Positions 51,401 to 61,389 of a stretch of DNA of 64,000 nt are shown piece after piece (the first letter of the stretch is position 1; each line of letters starts with the position of its first letter). The stretch is from Anas platyrhynchos. Taxonomy: Eukaryota > Chordata > Aves > Anseriformes > Anatidae. The translations under genes and the position numbers were made by a program. The notes under the pieces were generated by a model. That model searched no databases. It worked only from the letters and a program-made list of their open reading frames with translations, and was not told the origin of the DNA. The DNA is taken from positions 37,625,001 through 37,689,000 of the forward strand of contig NC_092587.1 in NCBI RefSeq assembly GCF_047663525.1. The letters run 5' to 3'.

Positions 51401-54400
51401 CGCAGTGAGCAAGGAGATGCTTGACAGGATGCTCTATGGATATAAAGTAGGAAGAATCTTCTCTGTACGTAATCAGCAATGCCAGCTGTCCCTTTTGAAG
51501 GTAGCTGAGGAGCATCTTTTTTTTTTGACAGACGTGGTGGGTCCCAGCTTCTGCTACATTTCTACAACACTCAGCCTCTAATCTGGAGGGGAAAAATAGT
51601 TTGGTCAGTGACCCTGCTTTGGGGAGAAGGGAATACATACAAACAAAGAAGCACATGCTCTTGTCTGTGGCCTGCTCTCTATGGCCATTTATTGTTCCCA
51701 CAAAGTTGTATCTTGTTTGGATTTTATGTTGGTGAGGAATTAAAGAAATTACTTCACATGTTGTAGTGCGCCCTGCTAGGATAGGCAACTAAGTGGCCAG
51801 TGGGCACTTCAGACTGAAGAACCCAGAATTTAAGGCATAAGAACTCAGAATTGAAAGCATTGATAACGTGTCTTCAGGAGCAGCGTATTTCAAAGCTACA
51901 GTACGTTGAAATTTTTTGTAGCTTGTGCTTTCCTGTCTCTACTGGTTGTTTACTTCTGTGTGGGTGCAACTTTCTTCATGTGGTTGGTATCTTACAAACA
52001 GACTGTTCTGGCAGCTTGTAGAAAACTGTGTCCATACTGCGGAGAATCAAGTGTCCTTTGTTTCTCTGGTAACAAAGGTTCTAAAGTCTTTTTAAAGGTT
52101 TGTTCTTTCTGCAATGTGAAGATGTGACTTTGTTTTAATTGCAGGCAGTTGATCTACAACTACCCTGAGCAGCTCTTTGGGGCCGCTGGCATCATGGCAA
52201 TTGAGCATGCGGACTTCGCTGGTGTGGAGCGCCTGGCTCTTGTTACAGGTTTGTGGAGTACCTTGCTGGGTGCAGCTTGGAGGGTCACGTTATTTATTTG
52301 GCCTTTGGTAAATGCTAGTAGTTGATCACCTAGGTTTTACTTCATTTTTACTATTAAGCTGATCTGTGAATGTGAAAAGTATTTAGCATAAGCTTTATTT
52401 TACAGAACTTAAATACAAACATGAAAGATTCTATGAAATTAACCATAAGTAACTTGGAAATTAAGTTGATGATTTAACTACTGTATAACTGTTAGTATTC
52501 TTTCAGGAGTAGGTATAACTTGGTTTCTATCTTCAGTGTATTATACTTGACTTGTAAAAAGTCTGTTTTGATTCTGAATCCTCCCTGCACAATGATTTAA
52601 ACAAGTTTTATATAGCAACTGTGAAAAAAGTAACATCTTAGTAACTGTCCAGATTTTACTTTCCAGTTAGTGTTTTTCTTTTATGTTTTAACAATACTTT
52701 ATGATTAAGTCTCTGCTTGATAAACTTTTGAAATGTTTGTTTTCTAGGGAAAAGATAAGTTAGCCATATGAAGTGTAGGATGATGAACCAACAAATGAAT
52801 TTACATTATCTTGTTATAAAGGGCTGTTGTTTGACTGTAGAACCAGAGAAGATTCAAGAGTTATCCTCTGTTAGAATTGCGGGCCTGAGTCATCAACTTG
52901 AGGCAGTCCTCAGATAACATAAGCAACTTCGATGTTTTTAGTAGTGGTCAGTGTAAATGACTTCAGGAACTAATCAAAGTGAAACAGCTTCTGGAATGCT
53001 ACAGATAATCCTCACTGCCTGAATTCCAGTTAGACGTAGTTAGCTGGAACATACTAAAAAGAACTAATTATTGTAATGATCAGTAGAATGGAGTTTGCTT
53101 TGCAGGGAGAAAGGCAAAGATACTGACTAGCTAGCAAAACTGAAGTTGCAGTTGTGTGCAGCTGTCTGTAGGTACATTGACACCAGCAAACACTTCAGTG
53201 AGAGAAACATCGCTTATGTTCTGGAACAAATTCAAAACAGATTTTATAAGCAGAGCAAGTGGACTGTATTGGACCACGCTGCATCAAACAGAGTAGCTGA
53301 AAAAACGTGACAAGCTCATAGTAAGGACAAACTCAACTGCAAATCTGATCCTTCCTTTTAGAGCTACAGCCAAAGCAAAGCTATTAAGTTAACGTGGGTT
53401 AATAGAACATCCACGGGGAGTGAATATACGTAAATGGTTTTCTAATGGGAATAGCAAAGTACTAGAACAGTGTTTCATTCAGGGACATTCTGCTCTTCGT
53501 AATGCCTATTTTGTTGATGATATGGGAGTTATGAATGGTCCGCAGCATGGCTGCCATGACGTGTTGCAAGACTCATGATTTGGGAAAGTGGTGGTCAGCC
53601 GTTTCCAGCTGCGTAATCAGGAAGGCAGATTTAATGCTAGCACAAGTTTCAAAACAGCAAATTTTGATTTGGTAGTTTTTAAACATTTAACAAGTAAAGA
53701 ATTTTAAAACTTTAAACAGATTTACATTTTAATACCGTCACAACAGCATGTATTCTTTTATCTGGGCAGAACTCAAAAGCATTGCAGCTACTGTAGTTCT
53801 TGTGACATAAAACAAAACATTGGTGGTTTAAGAACTTCTCAACATCAGTAGGAAGTTCCTGGTGTCATATTCTGATGTTGGAAAAATTTGGTTTATCACT
53901 ATTGTTACCTTGAGTTTATTTTTCTGCAACTACGATGATTTTTTTTTCTTAATTAGCCCTTGCTTCAGAAGATGTTTTCATTTTGACACTTCAATAATCT
54001 CACATTTGTAGGTGGTGAAATTGCATCAACCTTTGATCACCCTGAGTTGGTAAAATTAGGAAGTTGCAAGCTTATTGAAGAAGTCATGATTGGAGAAGAT
54101 AAACTCATTCATTTCTCTGGTGTGGCAATGGGTGAGTGTTTAACCATAAATAACAAATTGTAATATTTGTGTTAATGCTTTGCTAACGCTGTTCAGTTAC
54201 CAGGATGGCATAGGTAATTTGTGATGATTCAGGTAGCCATTTTTCTGAAAGCCTTACTCTCCAGTGAAACACTGATCCTTCAAAGATACATGTTCGTTGT
54301 TGAAATTGTTCATTTACATAATGTTCAACATTTGCATAAACACTTGCAAGGATGGGACCCAAAATTTCTGCTTTGTGTGATTGATGAGAAAAGTAGCAAC

Positions 54401-57257
54401 CTGTCACACTTCGAGAACTTGATAGCTTGTTCTAATAAATGTAGATAATATAAATGTTTCAAAACTACACCTTAGAAAAAATCATTTTCTACTTAATTAA
54501 ATACGGTATTTTACAGCAGTTCACTGATAAAAGCAATAATGTTGTGTACATTGTTTTATTCTGCCTCTGAAATGTCATTATGCTTCTTGCTTCCTCCTCT
54601 ACAAATTGATCTCTTTATGTAAAACTTAACTGCAGTGATAACAAACCTGTTACAAATGCTTTGTGATTGCCTCTTGTTTTGTCATGTTAACATTCTTGGT
54701 CTGGCTCTTGTTTTGGTTGGATTGTTTGTTTGTTATAAATCTTGTTGCACTTGAATTTTTTTAGGTGAAGCTTGCACCATAGTTCTGCGTGGGGCAACGC
54801 AGCAGATTCTGGATGAAGCAGAGAGGTCTTTGCATGACGCTCTCTGCGTTCTTGCCCAGACTGTGAAGGACACTCGAACTGTTTATGGTGGAGGTGAGTG
54901 TTAGTTTCTTTACATCATGGCCATAATAGACATTGTGCTAATATTCAACTCGTAAAACACTTGTTTGTCTTTAATGAATAGGTTGTTCAGAGATGCTGAT
55001 GGCTAACGCTGTTACAGAACTTGCCATCAGAACACCTGGCAAAGAATCTGTTGCAATGGAGTCCTTTGCTAAGGCTTTGCGAATGGTAAGTTTATTTAGT
55101 CAGATTGCTGGACTAATGCATGTAAAATTTCAAGAGCCAGTTGGTTTGCTAACTTCTGACATCAAGTGGTTGCTTCTCTCTCTCCAACTTTAGGTTTTCT
55201 AAAACTAAAGAAGTGAAATTTAGCGATGTATCTTGGATGAACAATGGAAAAAAAAGTTACTGTTTTCTATTTGAGGAATAAAGTATTGGTGTTTTAATAA
55301 TAGTCCTATAAAAGCCCTTGGTTCCATTTAACTGTATTAATTCTCTACAACTATCTAGAATTTTCTAGACTTGTGTTGGAGTTCGTATCTTAGCAGAAAA
55401 TAGAATACTACAAGAAAAGAAGTTTATAGAATATTACTGTGCTAACAACAGACTGTCAATTTGAGGAAAATTGCCTTCCAGCAAGGAAAACCTTGCTTAG
55501 GAAATTAAAGACTAGAAGCAAACATTTCTCTTAAGAAAATTAAAGAGCATAGTAAGACTTGGCACTGCCGCTTCAGGCAGCATGTGCAGTTTTTGTTAAC
55601 AGAACAATCTGGTGGTTAATGCCAACCAGCAAGCTATGGTCTGAAAGTAAATCCTCCAGTTGTAGTCCGAAATGATTAACAAAGAGACAATTTCTTTCTG
55701 TCCATGTAAAACAAGGTGACAAATCTGCTAACATGCTCTCCGCTACTGTCTTACAGGGCCTTAAACAAAAGGGAATAACATCCTTAAAAGGGTAGTTGTT
55801 TTTTTCCAACTTCTGTTCAGTGTAACAGATCATCTATCATGTTGTTGATGCTCAGTGTTCTTGAAACTGAATAGTACAATGCAATATCAAAGTGTGTGTG
55901 ATGCGTAACGGGTCAGTCTCTGCATTAATGACCACCAACCTGTGTTTGCCCCTTAGATCCCAACAATCATAGCTGACAACGCTGGCTATGACAGCGCCGA
56001 TTTGGTTGCTCAGCTCAGGGCTGCGCACAGCGAAGGGAAGAGTACTTACGGACTTGGTAAGGGATTTGATAATGCTTCTTTTACTGGGTTGCTGTTTGTG
56101 GGGGGATTCAATTTACTAAGCTTGGTCACATCTGTTTCTCACTAATACATTCAGCTGAAAGAACCGAGTGTGCTGATGCCACAGTGCGTGCATCTGTGTT
56201 TTAAAGTCTGCATTATGTAGGTGCACTCTTGTGTCTCTCTGAATCTTTTCTGATGAATTCTGTTTTCTTGGCGACAGAAGCCCTTATGCATTGAAATTAG
56301 TTAGGAGGTACTAACACTTCTACTTGCATGTGTTACAGCACAGGGTGATGGACATGATGACTTGTTCTGTGCAAAGCAAACAGAAATACAAGCCATACAA
56401 TGTTACATTCCTGTATCATTTGGGTCAGGCTTTTCATGGTAGGGTGAATTTGTGAAGGAGGTGGCTTCCACCCATAAAACCACGTACCTTAATTGCAGTG
56501 GGCCTGGTTATATGAAACTTAAAAAGAAAGGCATGTATTTAAAAAAAAAAAAAAAAAATTGCAGAGAAGAATTCTGAAGTTGATATACGTAAGGAAATGG
56601 AGCTGAGAGTCCCATTGGGTCTCATCTCCTTTTCCCAGTAGAGTTTTCATCATTCTTGTCTGTAATTGCACAATGCTAGGCCTTGAAGTGAAATAATTTT
56701 AAAAATATTTCCTCTGCTATCAGTACGGTTCATTTGAAGAGGTCAGCTACCTTATTGTCAGCTTCTTGTAATTTCCTTTAAAATAAATGAGGAGAAAAAA
56801 AGACTTAATGTATCTCTTTTTAAAGATATGAAAGAGGGTACCATTGGAGACATGGCAGTCTTGGGAGTGACGGAAAGCTTCCAAGTCAAGAGACAAGTTC
56901 TGCTGAGTGCAGCTGAAGCAGCAGAAATGATTCTTCGTGTAGATGACATTATTAAAGCAGCACCAAGGTAAGGCTACCTGCAAGTATGGGAAGAAATCCC
57001 ACTTGTCAGCAGATTATCCTGTGGGTGCCCACTACGAGGTAGTTTGTGCTGCTTTGTGAATCACTTTCTTACCACGCAAAGCTGGTGTATTATCACAATA
57101 GGCAGCGCCATCTCAAAGCTGTCAGGTAAAACTAGCATTGAAAGCAAAATATCAACTAAAAATTAAAGGCAGATGAGGGCAAGCTGGTCAACCTCAGTGT
57201 TTTCTGATTTTTCTTTTTCTCAACAGGAAACGCGTCCCAGACCATCGCCCATGTTAA
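45400..57257 (+). CDS. CCT2: CCT2, T-complex protein 1 subunit beta (16 coding exons, 535 aa)
   Basis: This is the beta subunit of the cytosolic group II chaperonin TRiC/CCT, an ATP-driven two-ring complex that folds actin, tubulin and WD-repeat proteins. Sixteen exons (listed separately) join in phase to 1608 nt, or 535 codons plus TAA, the length known for vertebrate CCT2. The protein starts [19 protein letters not shown] and ends KRVPDHRPC. The equatorial ATP site shows LGPKGM (43-48), NDGATIL and GDGTTS (96-101), and the second half shows YGGGCSEM (408-415). The apical domain covers about 217-370 with the beta-specific stretches [21 protein letters not shown] and [13 protein letters not shown] split over exons 9-11. 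The ATG has G at -3. Exon 1 codes only for Met1. Regulation is probably constitutive from the CpG-island promoter. Confidence 0.98.
46161..46235 (+). CDS. CCT2: CCT2 coding exon 2
   Basis: The acceptor CTGTTTCAG precedes it and the donor GTGAGT follows. It encodes residues 2-26, the N-terminal segment [18 protein letters not shown], in phase 0 on both sides. Confidence 0.95.
46585..46822 (+). mobile_element. CR1 LINE 3' fragment in CCT2 intron 2
   Basis: Recognised by CACCAGAACAGGCTGCCCAG, GAGACCTTCAAAAAGACCTG and the GGGTTGGGCCTGGTGGGCTC region that precedes the CR1 tail. The tail itself is degraded (CTCTGGGATTCC). Same strand as CCT2. Confidence 0.8.
46903..46968 (+). CDS. CCT2: CCT2 coding exon 3
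   Basis: Residues 27-48, [14 protein letters not shown] through LGPKGM, containing the phosphate-loop-like GPKG motif. Phase 0 on both sides. Confidence 0.95.
47067..47178 (+). CDS. CCT2: CCT2 coding exon 4
   Basis: Residues 49-85 plus one base, [20 protein letters not shown] and onwards, with the conserved NDGATIL of group II chaperonins. Intron 3 before it is under 100 bp. Confidence 0.95.
47461..47613 (-). mobile_element. CR1 LINE 3' fragment in CCT2 intron 4, internally deleted
   Basis: It starts with AATCACAGAACGGTTTGGGT, the reverse complement of a CR1 3' tail, followed by TTGGAAGGGACCCTAAAGCC and GGGACACCTCCCACCAGACC. Sequence then jumps from CAGGTTGC to TAGGTACTGGAAGGCCGCAG, which in full-length CR1 lies further inside ORF2, so the copy has an internal deletion. 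Antisense to CCT2. Confidence 0.85.
47877..47953 (+). CDS. CCT2: CCT2 coding exon 5
   Basis: Residues 86-111, including the nucleotide-binding motif GDGTTS at 96-101. The exon ends in phase 0 before the donor GTGATG. Confidence 0.95.
48768..48880 (+). CDS. CCT2: CCT2 coding exon 6
   Basis: Residues 112-148 plus two bases, [20 protein letters not shown] and onwards, helical equatorial segment. The donor is GTTAGT. Confidence 0.95.
50064..50266 (+). CDS. CCT2: CCT2 coding exon 7
   Basis: Residues 149-216 plus one base, with [16 protein letters not shown] and [18 protein letters not shown], covering the equatorial-to-intermediate hinge. It is the longest coding exon of the gene. Confidence 0.95.
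50466..50566 (+). CDS. CCT2: CCT2 coding exon 8
   Basis: Residues 217-250, [20 protein letters not shown] and onwards, start of the apical substrate-binding domain. Confidence 0.95.
50651..50778 (+). CDS. CCT2: CCT2 coding exon 9
   Basis: Residues 251-292 plus two bases, [20 protein letters not shown] then a charged helix [19 protein letters not shown]. Apical domain. Confidence 0.95.
52145..52248 (+). CDS. CCT2: CCT2 coding exon 10
   Basis: Residues 293-327 plus one base, [20 protein letters not shown] and onwards. Apical domain. It is flanked by the long introns 9 and 10. Confidence 0.95.
54012..54131 (+). CDS. CCT2: CCT2 coding exon 11
   Basis: Residues 328-367 plus one base, [20 protein letters not shown] and onwards. 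It ends VAM-G, where I remember VAL-G in human, and leads into the second intermediate segment. Confidence 0.95.
54765..54893 (+). CDS. CCT2: CCT2 coding exon 12
   Basis: Residues 368-410 plus one base, [20 protein letters not shown] and onwards, with the conserved RGA(T)[14 protein letters not shown] chaperonin signature. Confidence 0.95.
54982..55085 (+). CDS. CCT2: CCT2 coding exon 13
   Basis: Residues 411-445, [20 protein letters not shown] and onwards, second half of the ATP site (GGG then CSEM). Intron 12 before it is only 88 bp. Confidence 0.95.
55957..56056 (+). CDS. CCT2: CCT2 coding exon 14
   Basis: Residues 446-478 plus one base, [20 protein letters not shown] and onwards, equatorial domain. 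Confidence 0.95.
56826..56967 (+). CDS. CCT2: CCT2 coding exon 15
   Basis: Residues 479-525 plus two bases, with [20 protein letters not shown], conserved near the C-terminal end of group II chaperonins, and [20 protein letters not shown]. Confidence 0.95.
57227..57257 (+). CDS. CCT2: CCT2 coding exon 16 and stop
   Basis: Codes for the last residues KRVPDHRPC and TAA at 57255-57257, after the acceptor TTTCTCAACAG. The 3'UTR of about 240 nt follows. Confidence 0.94.
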
Positions 57258-57481
57258 ATTTTCTCCAGTACCCAAAGATGTGTGGACCAGATCTCACCGA
57301 GCGTTTTTTTAGGCGATTTTTTGTGAGGTTATGGAACAGAAGCTTGAGATGAGCAGCTCCATCAACGGCACGAAGTAAATGCCTTCAGTTGATTTTAACT
57401 TATTTCAGTTTACACGTGTTGGGGGGAAGATTTAATTGTACAACCCCGGTTCCTTTCCAGCTTCCACCTAAGATACACTGA

Positions 57482-57491
57482 AATAAATAAA
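57482..57491 (+). terminator. CCT2 overlapping poly(A) signals
   Basis: Two overlapping AATAAA hexamers in AATAAATAAA are followed by a GT-rich stretch (TGTGCTTGTCTTTGTGTAG), giving a 3'UTR of about 240 nt. Confidence 0.85.
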
Positions 57492-57529
57492 ATCATATTC
57501 ATCAAAGCTGTGCTTGTCTTTGTGTAGAA

Positions 57530-58380
57530 CCAAGAAGTGCAGTTACATTAGAGGGGAGAAAGTAATGTGCTGGGCCAAATAGTCCATGTATGTCTGTGAG
57601 GTACCAGACTGGGGCTGGCTGCCTTCACAAATAGGGGTTGTTACAACAGGAGGGCAGCTGGTGAGAGATGTGCCGTGCTGCATCACATTCAGTTTTCTCC
57701 CTTCCCTTCCCCACATGCCTGTTGTGACCTATCTCTTCATATTCCTTCCTATTCCAGTAGCTCCTGGAGTGCCGATGTGGTTTCTTTATCGCACCATTTC
57801 CCTTACCAGGTACTCAGACTGTGATTAAGTCCGATTTCTGCAGCAGTCTTCAGGTAGATTTCTGATAATGGTGAGCAGAGAGGAGGGGAGATGCCCCTGT
57901 CTGAGCGCTAGGCCCTAGAGAGGTGTTCGCTGGGTGCTGTGACCCCACTGGCCCTTCCCTGTACACCGCAGCACCTTAGTGAACAGCAGGGGCAGGCTGC
58001 CAAAGCAGGAAGGTTAATCTGAAATAAAGTATCTGTGCAAACAGTTTTCTTCCTGCAATGAAGTGATTCTGCTTACAGAAAGCTTCTACAAACTCAAAAT
58101 AGACTCTAATTACCCAAAGAGAAAATGCTGCTTTAAGAGTAGTGTTAAAAACACACTTTTACCTGCTTTTTAAAGGTTTATCTTCCTCTGTCCCCTCAGA
58201 TAAATAGAATACCAAGTTAGTTCTACAGGAAATAAAACACTGAATGCTGATGTTAAGAAAGCCCCAAATTCCCATCCTGTTGAATGATTTCCTTTGTGGA
58301 AAGAAATCGTTGGAAAAAGCTTAGATAAAGAGCTTGGCAAGTTAGTTCCAAAAGAAAGACAATTTAGCTCAGTGAGAATC
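57530..58380. other. CCT2-LRRC10 tail-to-tail intergenic gap
   Basis: The genes converge here. Apart from short chance frames, no gene or repeat was recognised. Confidence 0.6.
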
Positions 58381-58388
58381 CAGAACAC

Positions 58389-58394
58389 TTTATT
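58389..58394 (-). terminator. Candidate LRRC10 poly(A) signal
   Basis: TTTATT on the plus strand reads AATAAA on the minus strand. It would give LRRC10 a 3'UTR of about 1.3 kb. It is the first clear minus-strand hexamer after the stop that I noticed. Usage is unknown. Confidence 0.45.
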
Positions 58395-59667
58395 TAATTT
58401 AATGAATGTAGCGGGTACCAGCCAGATCCAAGCGTGCACTTCATTTAACAAGGCAGCCGGCACTCACGGAGCCTATATATTTCCAGAGAATTTTCCAAGA
58501 ATGTAAATGACACTAAGCAGTCGCAAACTGGCATCGACTCAAACCTTTTATGGGAACTGTCACTTCTGCGTGCCTGCTGGAAAGACAGTCCCACTTGACA
58601 AGCAGGAGAGAGGGGGAAGTGGCTGCGCTGTGCCACCAAGGGCTCCCCACCCTTCTCTAAAAAGCTGCCTTCTACCAAACCCCGCGCTCAGCGCTACGGA
58701 ATCAAAAGCTAAAAATGTAAAGTCACTTTGAGCCAGGTTTCTATTCTGTGCTACACCATTAAAGCATTCTTAAACGTTCAGTGCCTTTCCAAGGAAATCT
58801 GAACAGATCTGAGGTTTGCAAGCTACAGCAGCACCCTGCTGGAGTTCATCGGGTAATGTTTGCCTCAACTTCAGTTTCTGTGTAAGTCTGAAGACGCAGG
58901 CTCCCAGCCTTAGGTTTCCTTCGTCCACGTTAGCTCTGCAGCAATTGTGGCTCTCCCATTTCAGTCAGGGCTTTCTGCTACCGCATCAAAACTCGGCACG
59001 TACAGCTGCCCTTACCGGCAGTGTGGTCGGCTACGTAAGACACAGCAGAAAAAAAATAATAATAAAAAAAAAGCATGTATCTTTCCTCACTGTCATTTGA
59101 AATGGTAATTAGCAATAACAAAATCAGAGCGGTCACAAATTTTCCAGGAAGAAGACAGCAGCTGTAGGAGGAGAGTTCTCCAGTACGCGTTGCTTCCTTG
59201 ATAATGCATCCAGGGCTCCGCTGCCATGTACCATGAGATGGGCAGGGAAACCCTCAAGCTGCTGCCTTTCAAACAAGTCACTGAGACAAGTGCCGTGGGT
59301 TACTTTAAAGCTGCAGCTCCCAGCAGCGATCGTCACTGTGCATGGTGGCTTCCAGCTGGGCTCGGACACCTCAGCAAGGGGGACGGAGGGAAGGCGAGCC
59401 CAAAGGGTTCCTGTGGGTGGAGATCAACTTGCTGTGGGAAACATAAACCCTGCTGCCAGCTCTGAGCAGTCCTTGCAGAGGGGGAGAGGGAGAAGTCTTC
59501 GCTCTGGAGAGCGTGCAGAAGAGGGTGGCTGTAGAAGAGCGTTTTGCTCTGAACTGGTGCACCTACCCCAAGCCTTACCAGGCAGCACGATGCCCTCTCG
59601 AAGGGGAGAGCCTGGGCAGCGCCGTGGGAGTGCTGCCACCTCTGCTGGTGGAGGCAGCTGAGCAGCA
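58395..59667 (-). other. LRRC10 probable 3'UTR
   Basis: No second coding exon is expected for this single-exon gene. The stretch has no clear gene or repeat. Facing frames near 59233-59848 (142 aa and 111 aa plus) and 59333-59726 (112 aa and 100 aa minus) are GC-driven. The extent depends on the poly(A) site at 58389. Confidence 0.45.
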
Positions 59668-60501
59668 TCACGACTCTGCTTCGGGCTCGGGCTTGTCAGT
59701 GGGAGGTGGCGACGGTCTCTCATCAAGCGTGATTTCTATCACCGCCCCGGATCGCTTGCGGGGTTCGGGGCTCTCCTCCGACCACCTCCCCACCCTGCGC
59801 ACCCCTTTGGCCACTTTGGGCGCGTTCCTGCAGGGGTTGTGGTCATAGATCACCAGCTTCAGGCCGGGGAGGTGGGCCAGGCTGGGGAAGAAGCGGATGG
59901 CGTTGCGATCCACGTCGATCACCTCCAGGAAAGGCATGTGCAGGAGCACGGGGGGGAACTCGGACAGCAGGTTGCCCGAGAGCCAGATGGTGCGCAGCTC
60001 CTGCAGGCCCCGCAGCTGGGCGGGGAGCGTGCGCAGCGCGTTGGAGCCGGCGTGCAAGGTCTTGAGCAGGCTGAGCTCGCACACCACCTCAGGAAGGTGC
60101 TGCAGGCAGTTGGACTCGATCCAGAGGGTCTTGAGGTTCTGCAGGAGCCGGAGCTCGAGGGGCAGGCTGCAGAGCTTGTTGTTGCCCAGGTAGAGGATGC
60201 ACAGCTGCTTCAGCGTGCACACCACCAGCGGCAGCGCCTTGAAGTTGTTGAAGTCCAGCGCGAGGATCTGGAGGTTCTGCAACTGCTCCAGCTCAGGAGG
60301 GAGGTGGTTCAGGTTGTTGTCGCTCAAGTACAGCTTGACCAGCTCCCTGAAGGAGCAGATGTGCAGAGGCAGCCTCCTCAGCTGTCTGCCGCTCAGATCC
60401 ACCATCTTGTCCACTGGCATCTCCTCCAGGTCTTCCAGGAGGTACTTCTGGCACTCGTCGGAGGGCACAAAAGCAACTATGGCTTTCAGGCTGTTGCCCA
60501 T
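59668..60501 (-). CDS. LRRC10: LRRC10, leucine-rich repeat-containing protein 10 (277 aa, single exon)
   Basis: A cardiac-restricted leucine-rich-repeat protein linked in mammals to actin/actinin and to L-type calcium channel regulation; dilated cardiomyopathy follows its loss. The frame is uninterrupted, with ATG at 60501 in good context (A at -3, G at +4), and 277 codons, the length I remember for human LRRC10. After a 30-residue N-terminus (MGNSLKAIVAFVPSDECQKY and onwards), about seven to eight repeats of the LxxLxLSxNxLxxLPxxL type cover residues 33-215, for example LVKLYLSDNNLNHLPPEL, LCILYLGNNKLCSLPLEL and LRTIWLSGNLLSEFPPVL. A conserved cap VIYDHNPCRNAPKVAKGVRR follows, then a Pro/Glu-rich tail. 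It converges with CCT2. The strong GC bias opens long spurious frames on the other strand. Confidence 0.97.
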   Translation of the reverse strand: MGNSLKAIVAFVPSDECQKYLLEDLEEMPVDKMVDLSGRQLRRLPLHICSFRELVKLYLSDNNLNHLPPELEQLQNLQILALDFNNFKALPLVVCTLKQLCILYLGNNKLCSLPLELRLLQNLKTLWIESNCLQHLPEVVCELSLLKTLHAGSNALRTLPAQLRGLQELRTIWLSGNLLSEFPPVLLHMPFLEVIDVDRNAIRFFPSLAHLPGLKLVIYDHNPCRNAPKVAKGVRRVGRWSEESPEPRKRSGAVIEITLDERPSPPPTDKPEPEAES

Positions 60502-60790
60502 CCTGGGACCTTCTTTGTGCAGAGACTGACGGGGCCGTGAGGGACGAGGCCAGCCTTGGTTTCCTGCTGCTGTGCACTGGCCTGCTGGTAACTCTGTCTC
60601 CCCAATATAAGGCTCTGTTTACATGGCACCAGGCATTAATCTCAAGGGCTCTGAAATGTTTCTGATAACTGAATGAGTGTTCAGTGATGGGGATTACGGA
60701 CATGATGGCTGCGAGCGCAGGTCTCTCTCCCTGCCTCACACACACGCTCAGGCCCACTTGGCTCTCCCAGAAAATATCCCATCTCCCCTC
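60502..60790 (-). promoter_or_regulatory. LRRC10 proximal promoter with CArG-, GATA- and NKX-like sites
   Basis: Reading the minus strand, an imperfect CArG box (CCTTATATTGG) that doubles as a TATA-like stretch lies at 60602-60612, about 100 bp upstream of the ATG. A TGATAA (GATA) lies at 60663-60668 and a CCAAGTGGG NKX2-5-type site near 60753-60761. Mammalian Lrrc10 is known to be driven by Nkx2-5, GATA4 and SRF close to its start. These short motifs also occur by chance, so the call rests on their clustering. Confidence 0.4.
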
Positions 60791-61389
60791 TTCCTGCAAG
60801 TCATTTTTGCCTCAAACTCTTGCTTTGACGGAAACCCTGCTCCTCTTGGTTTGCTGTGGTTGCTCTGTCTGTGAAGCCAGTGCTGGTGGTGTGGATTGGC
60901 TGGAGAAAGCAAACACCTCAGAAGACCAAATTTTTAAACTAAAAGGATTAGCTTTAATTAAACTTTCAGGGGAGATGTCAGCAGTAATCTAATTGTTGTT
61001 TAAAATACCTGTCAAGACTTGACCGACTTTCCAGACGAGTGACACTTTTATGGCTTTGCTTTGCAAGGTGCCAAATACATAATTTAACAGTGTTACTTGC
61101 CACCCAGTACTTATCTCAAACCTTTAACAGAAATACTTGGCAATCTGCTATCTTTAGCTGCTCCAGTATTTATGTTCCTAATTTAACCGTGTTTACTATA
61201 GCCTCCGGCACCCTTAACTGCGTAGGGCCTTCTTCATTAGATTGTGTTTTGCTTCTTGTCTGAATCCCAGTTTAATACACTCACTGTCACAGCTGGCCAA
61301 GGCTGCTCTTCTGACACCTTCCAACTATGCTACTGCAATCCCCAGACTAAAACCTGATGAGAAACTGGCATGGATTTAATTACAGACAG
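60791..61389. other. LRRC10 upstream region before CR1
   Basis: AT-rich, no gene recognised. It separates the LRRC10 promoter from the CR1 copy and may hold further cardiac control elements, but nothing specific is visible. Confidence 0.4.

Larger units (their letters stand above)
45403..57226 (+). other. CCT2 introns 1-15: content
   Basis: All fifteen introns are GT-AG. Introns 2 and 4 carry CR1 fragments (separate entries). Intron 1 (45403-46160) begins in the CpG island. Introns 5 (47954-48767), 6 (48881-50063), 9 (50779-52144), 10 (52249-54011), 11 (54132-54764), 13 (55086-55956) and 14 (56057-56825) hold no recognisable gene, repeat or small RNA. Intron 14 has a poly(A) tract at 56541-56558. 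I looked for box C/D or H/ACA snoRNA features because chaperonin introns can host them, and found none I could defend. Confidence 0.6.

Noticed and set aside
59839..60540. 233-codon plus-strand frame antisense to LRRC10
   Set aside because: It mirrors the GC-rich repeat periodicity of LRRC10 (Gln/Glu/Leu/Val-rich shadow). LRRC10 itself is unmistakable, and several other frames here are equally open.
60293..60799. 168-codon minus-strand frame overlapping the LRRC10 start
   Set aside because: Its second half is a frame-shifted reading of LRRC10, and its first half is upstream noncoding sequence.
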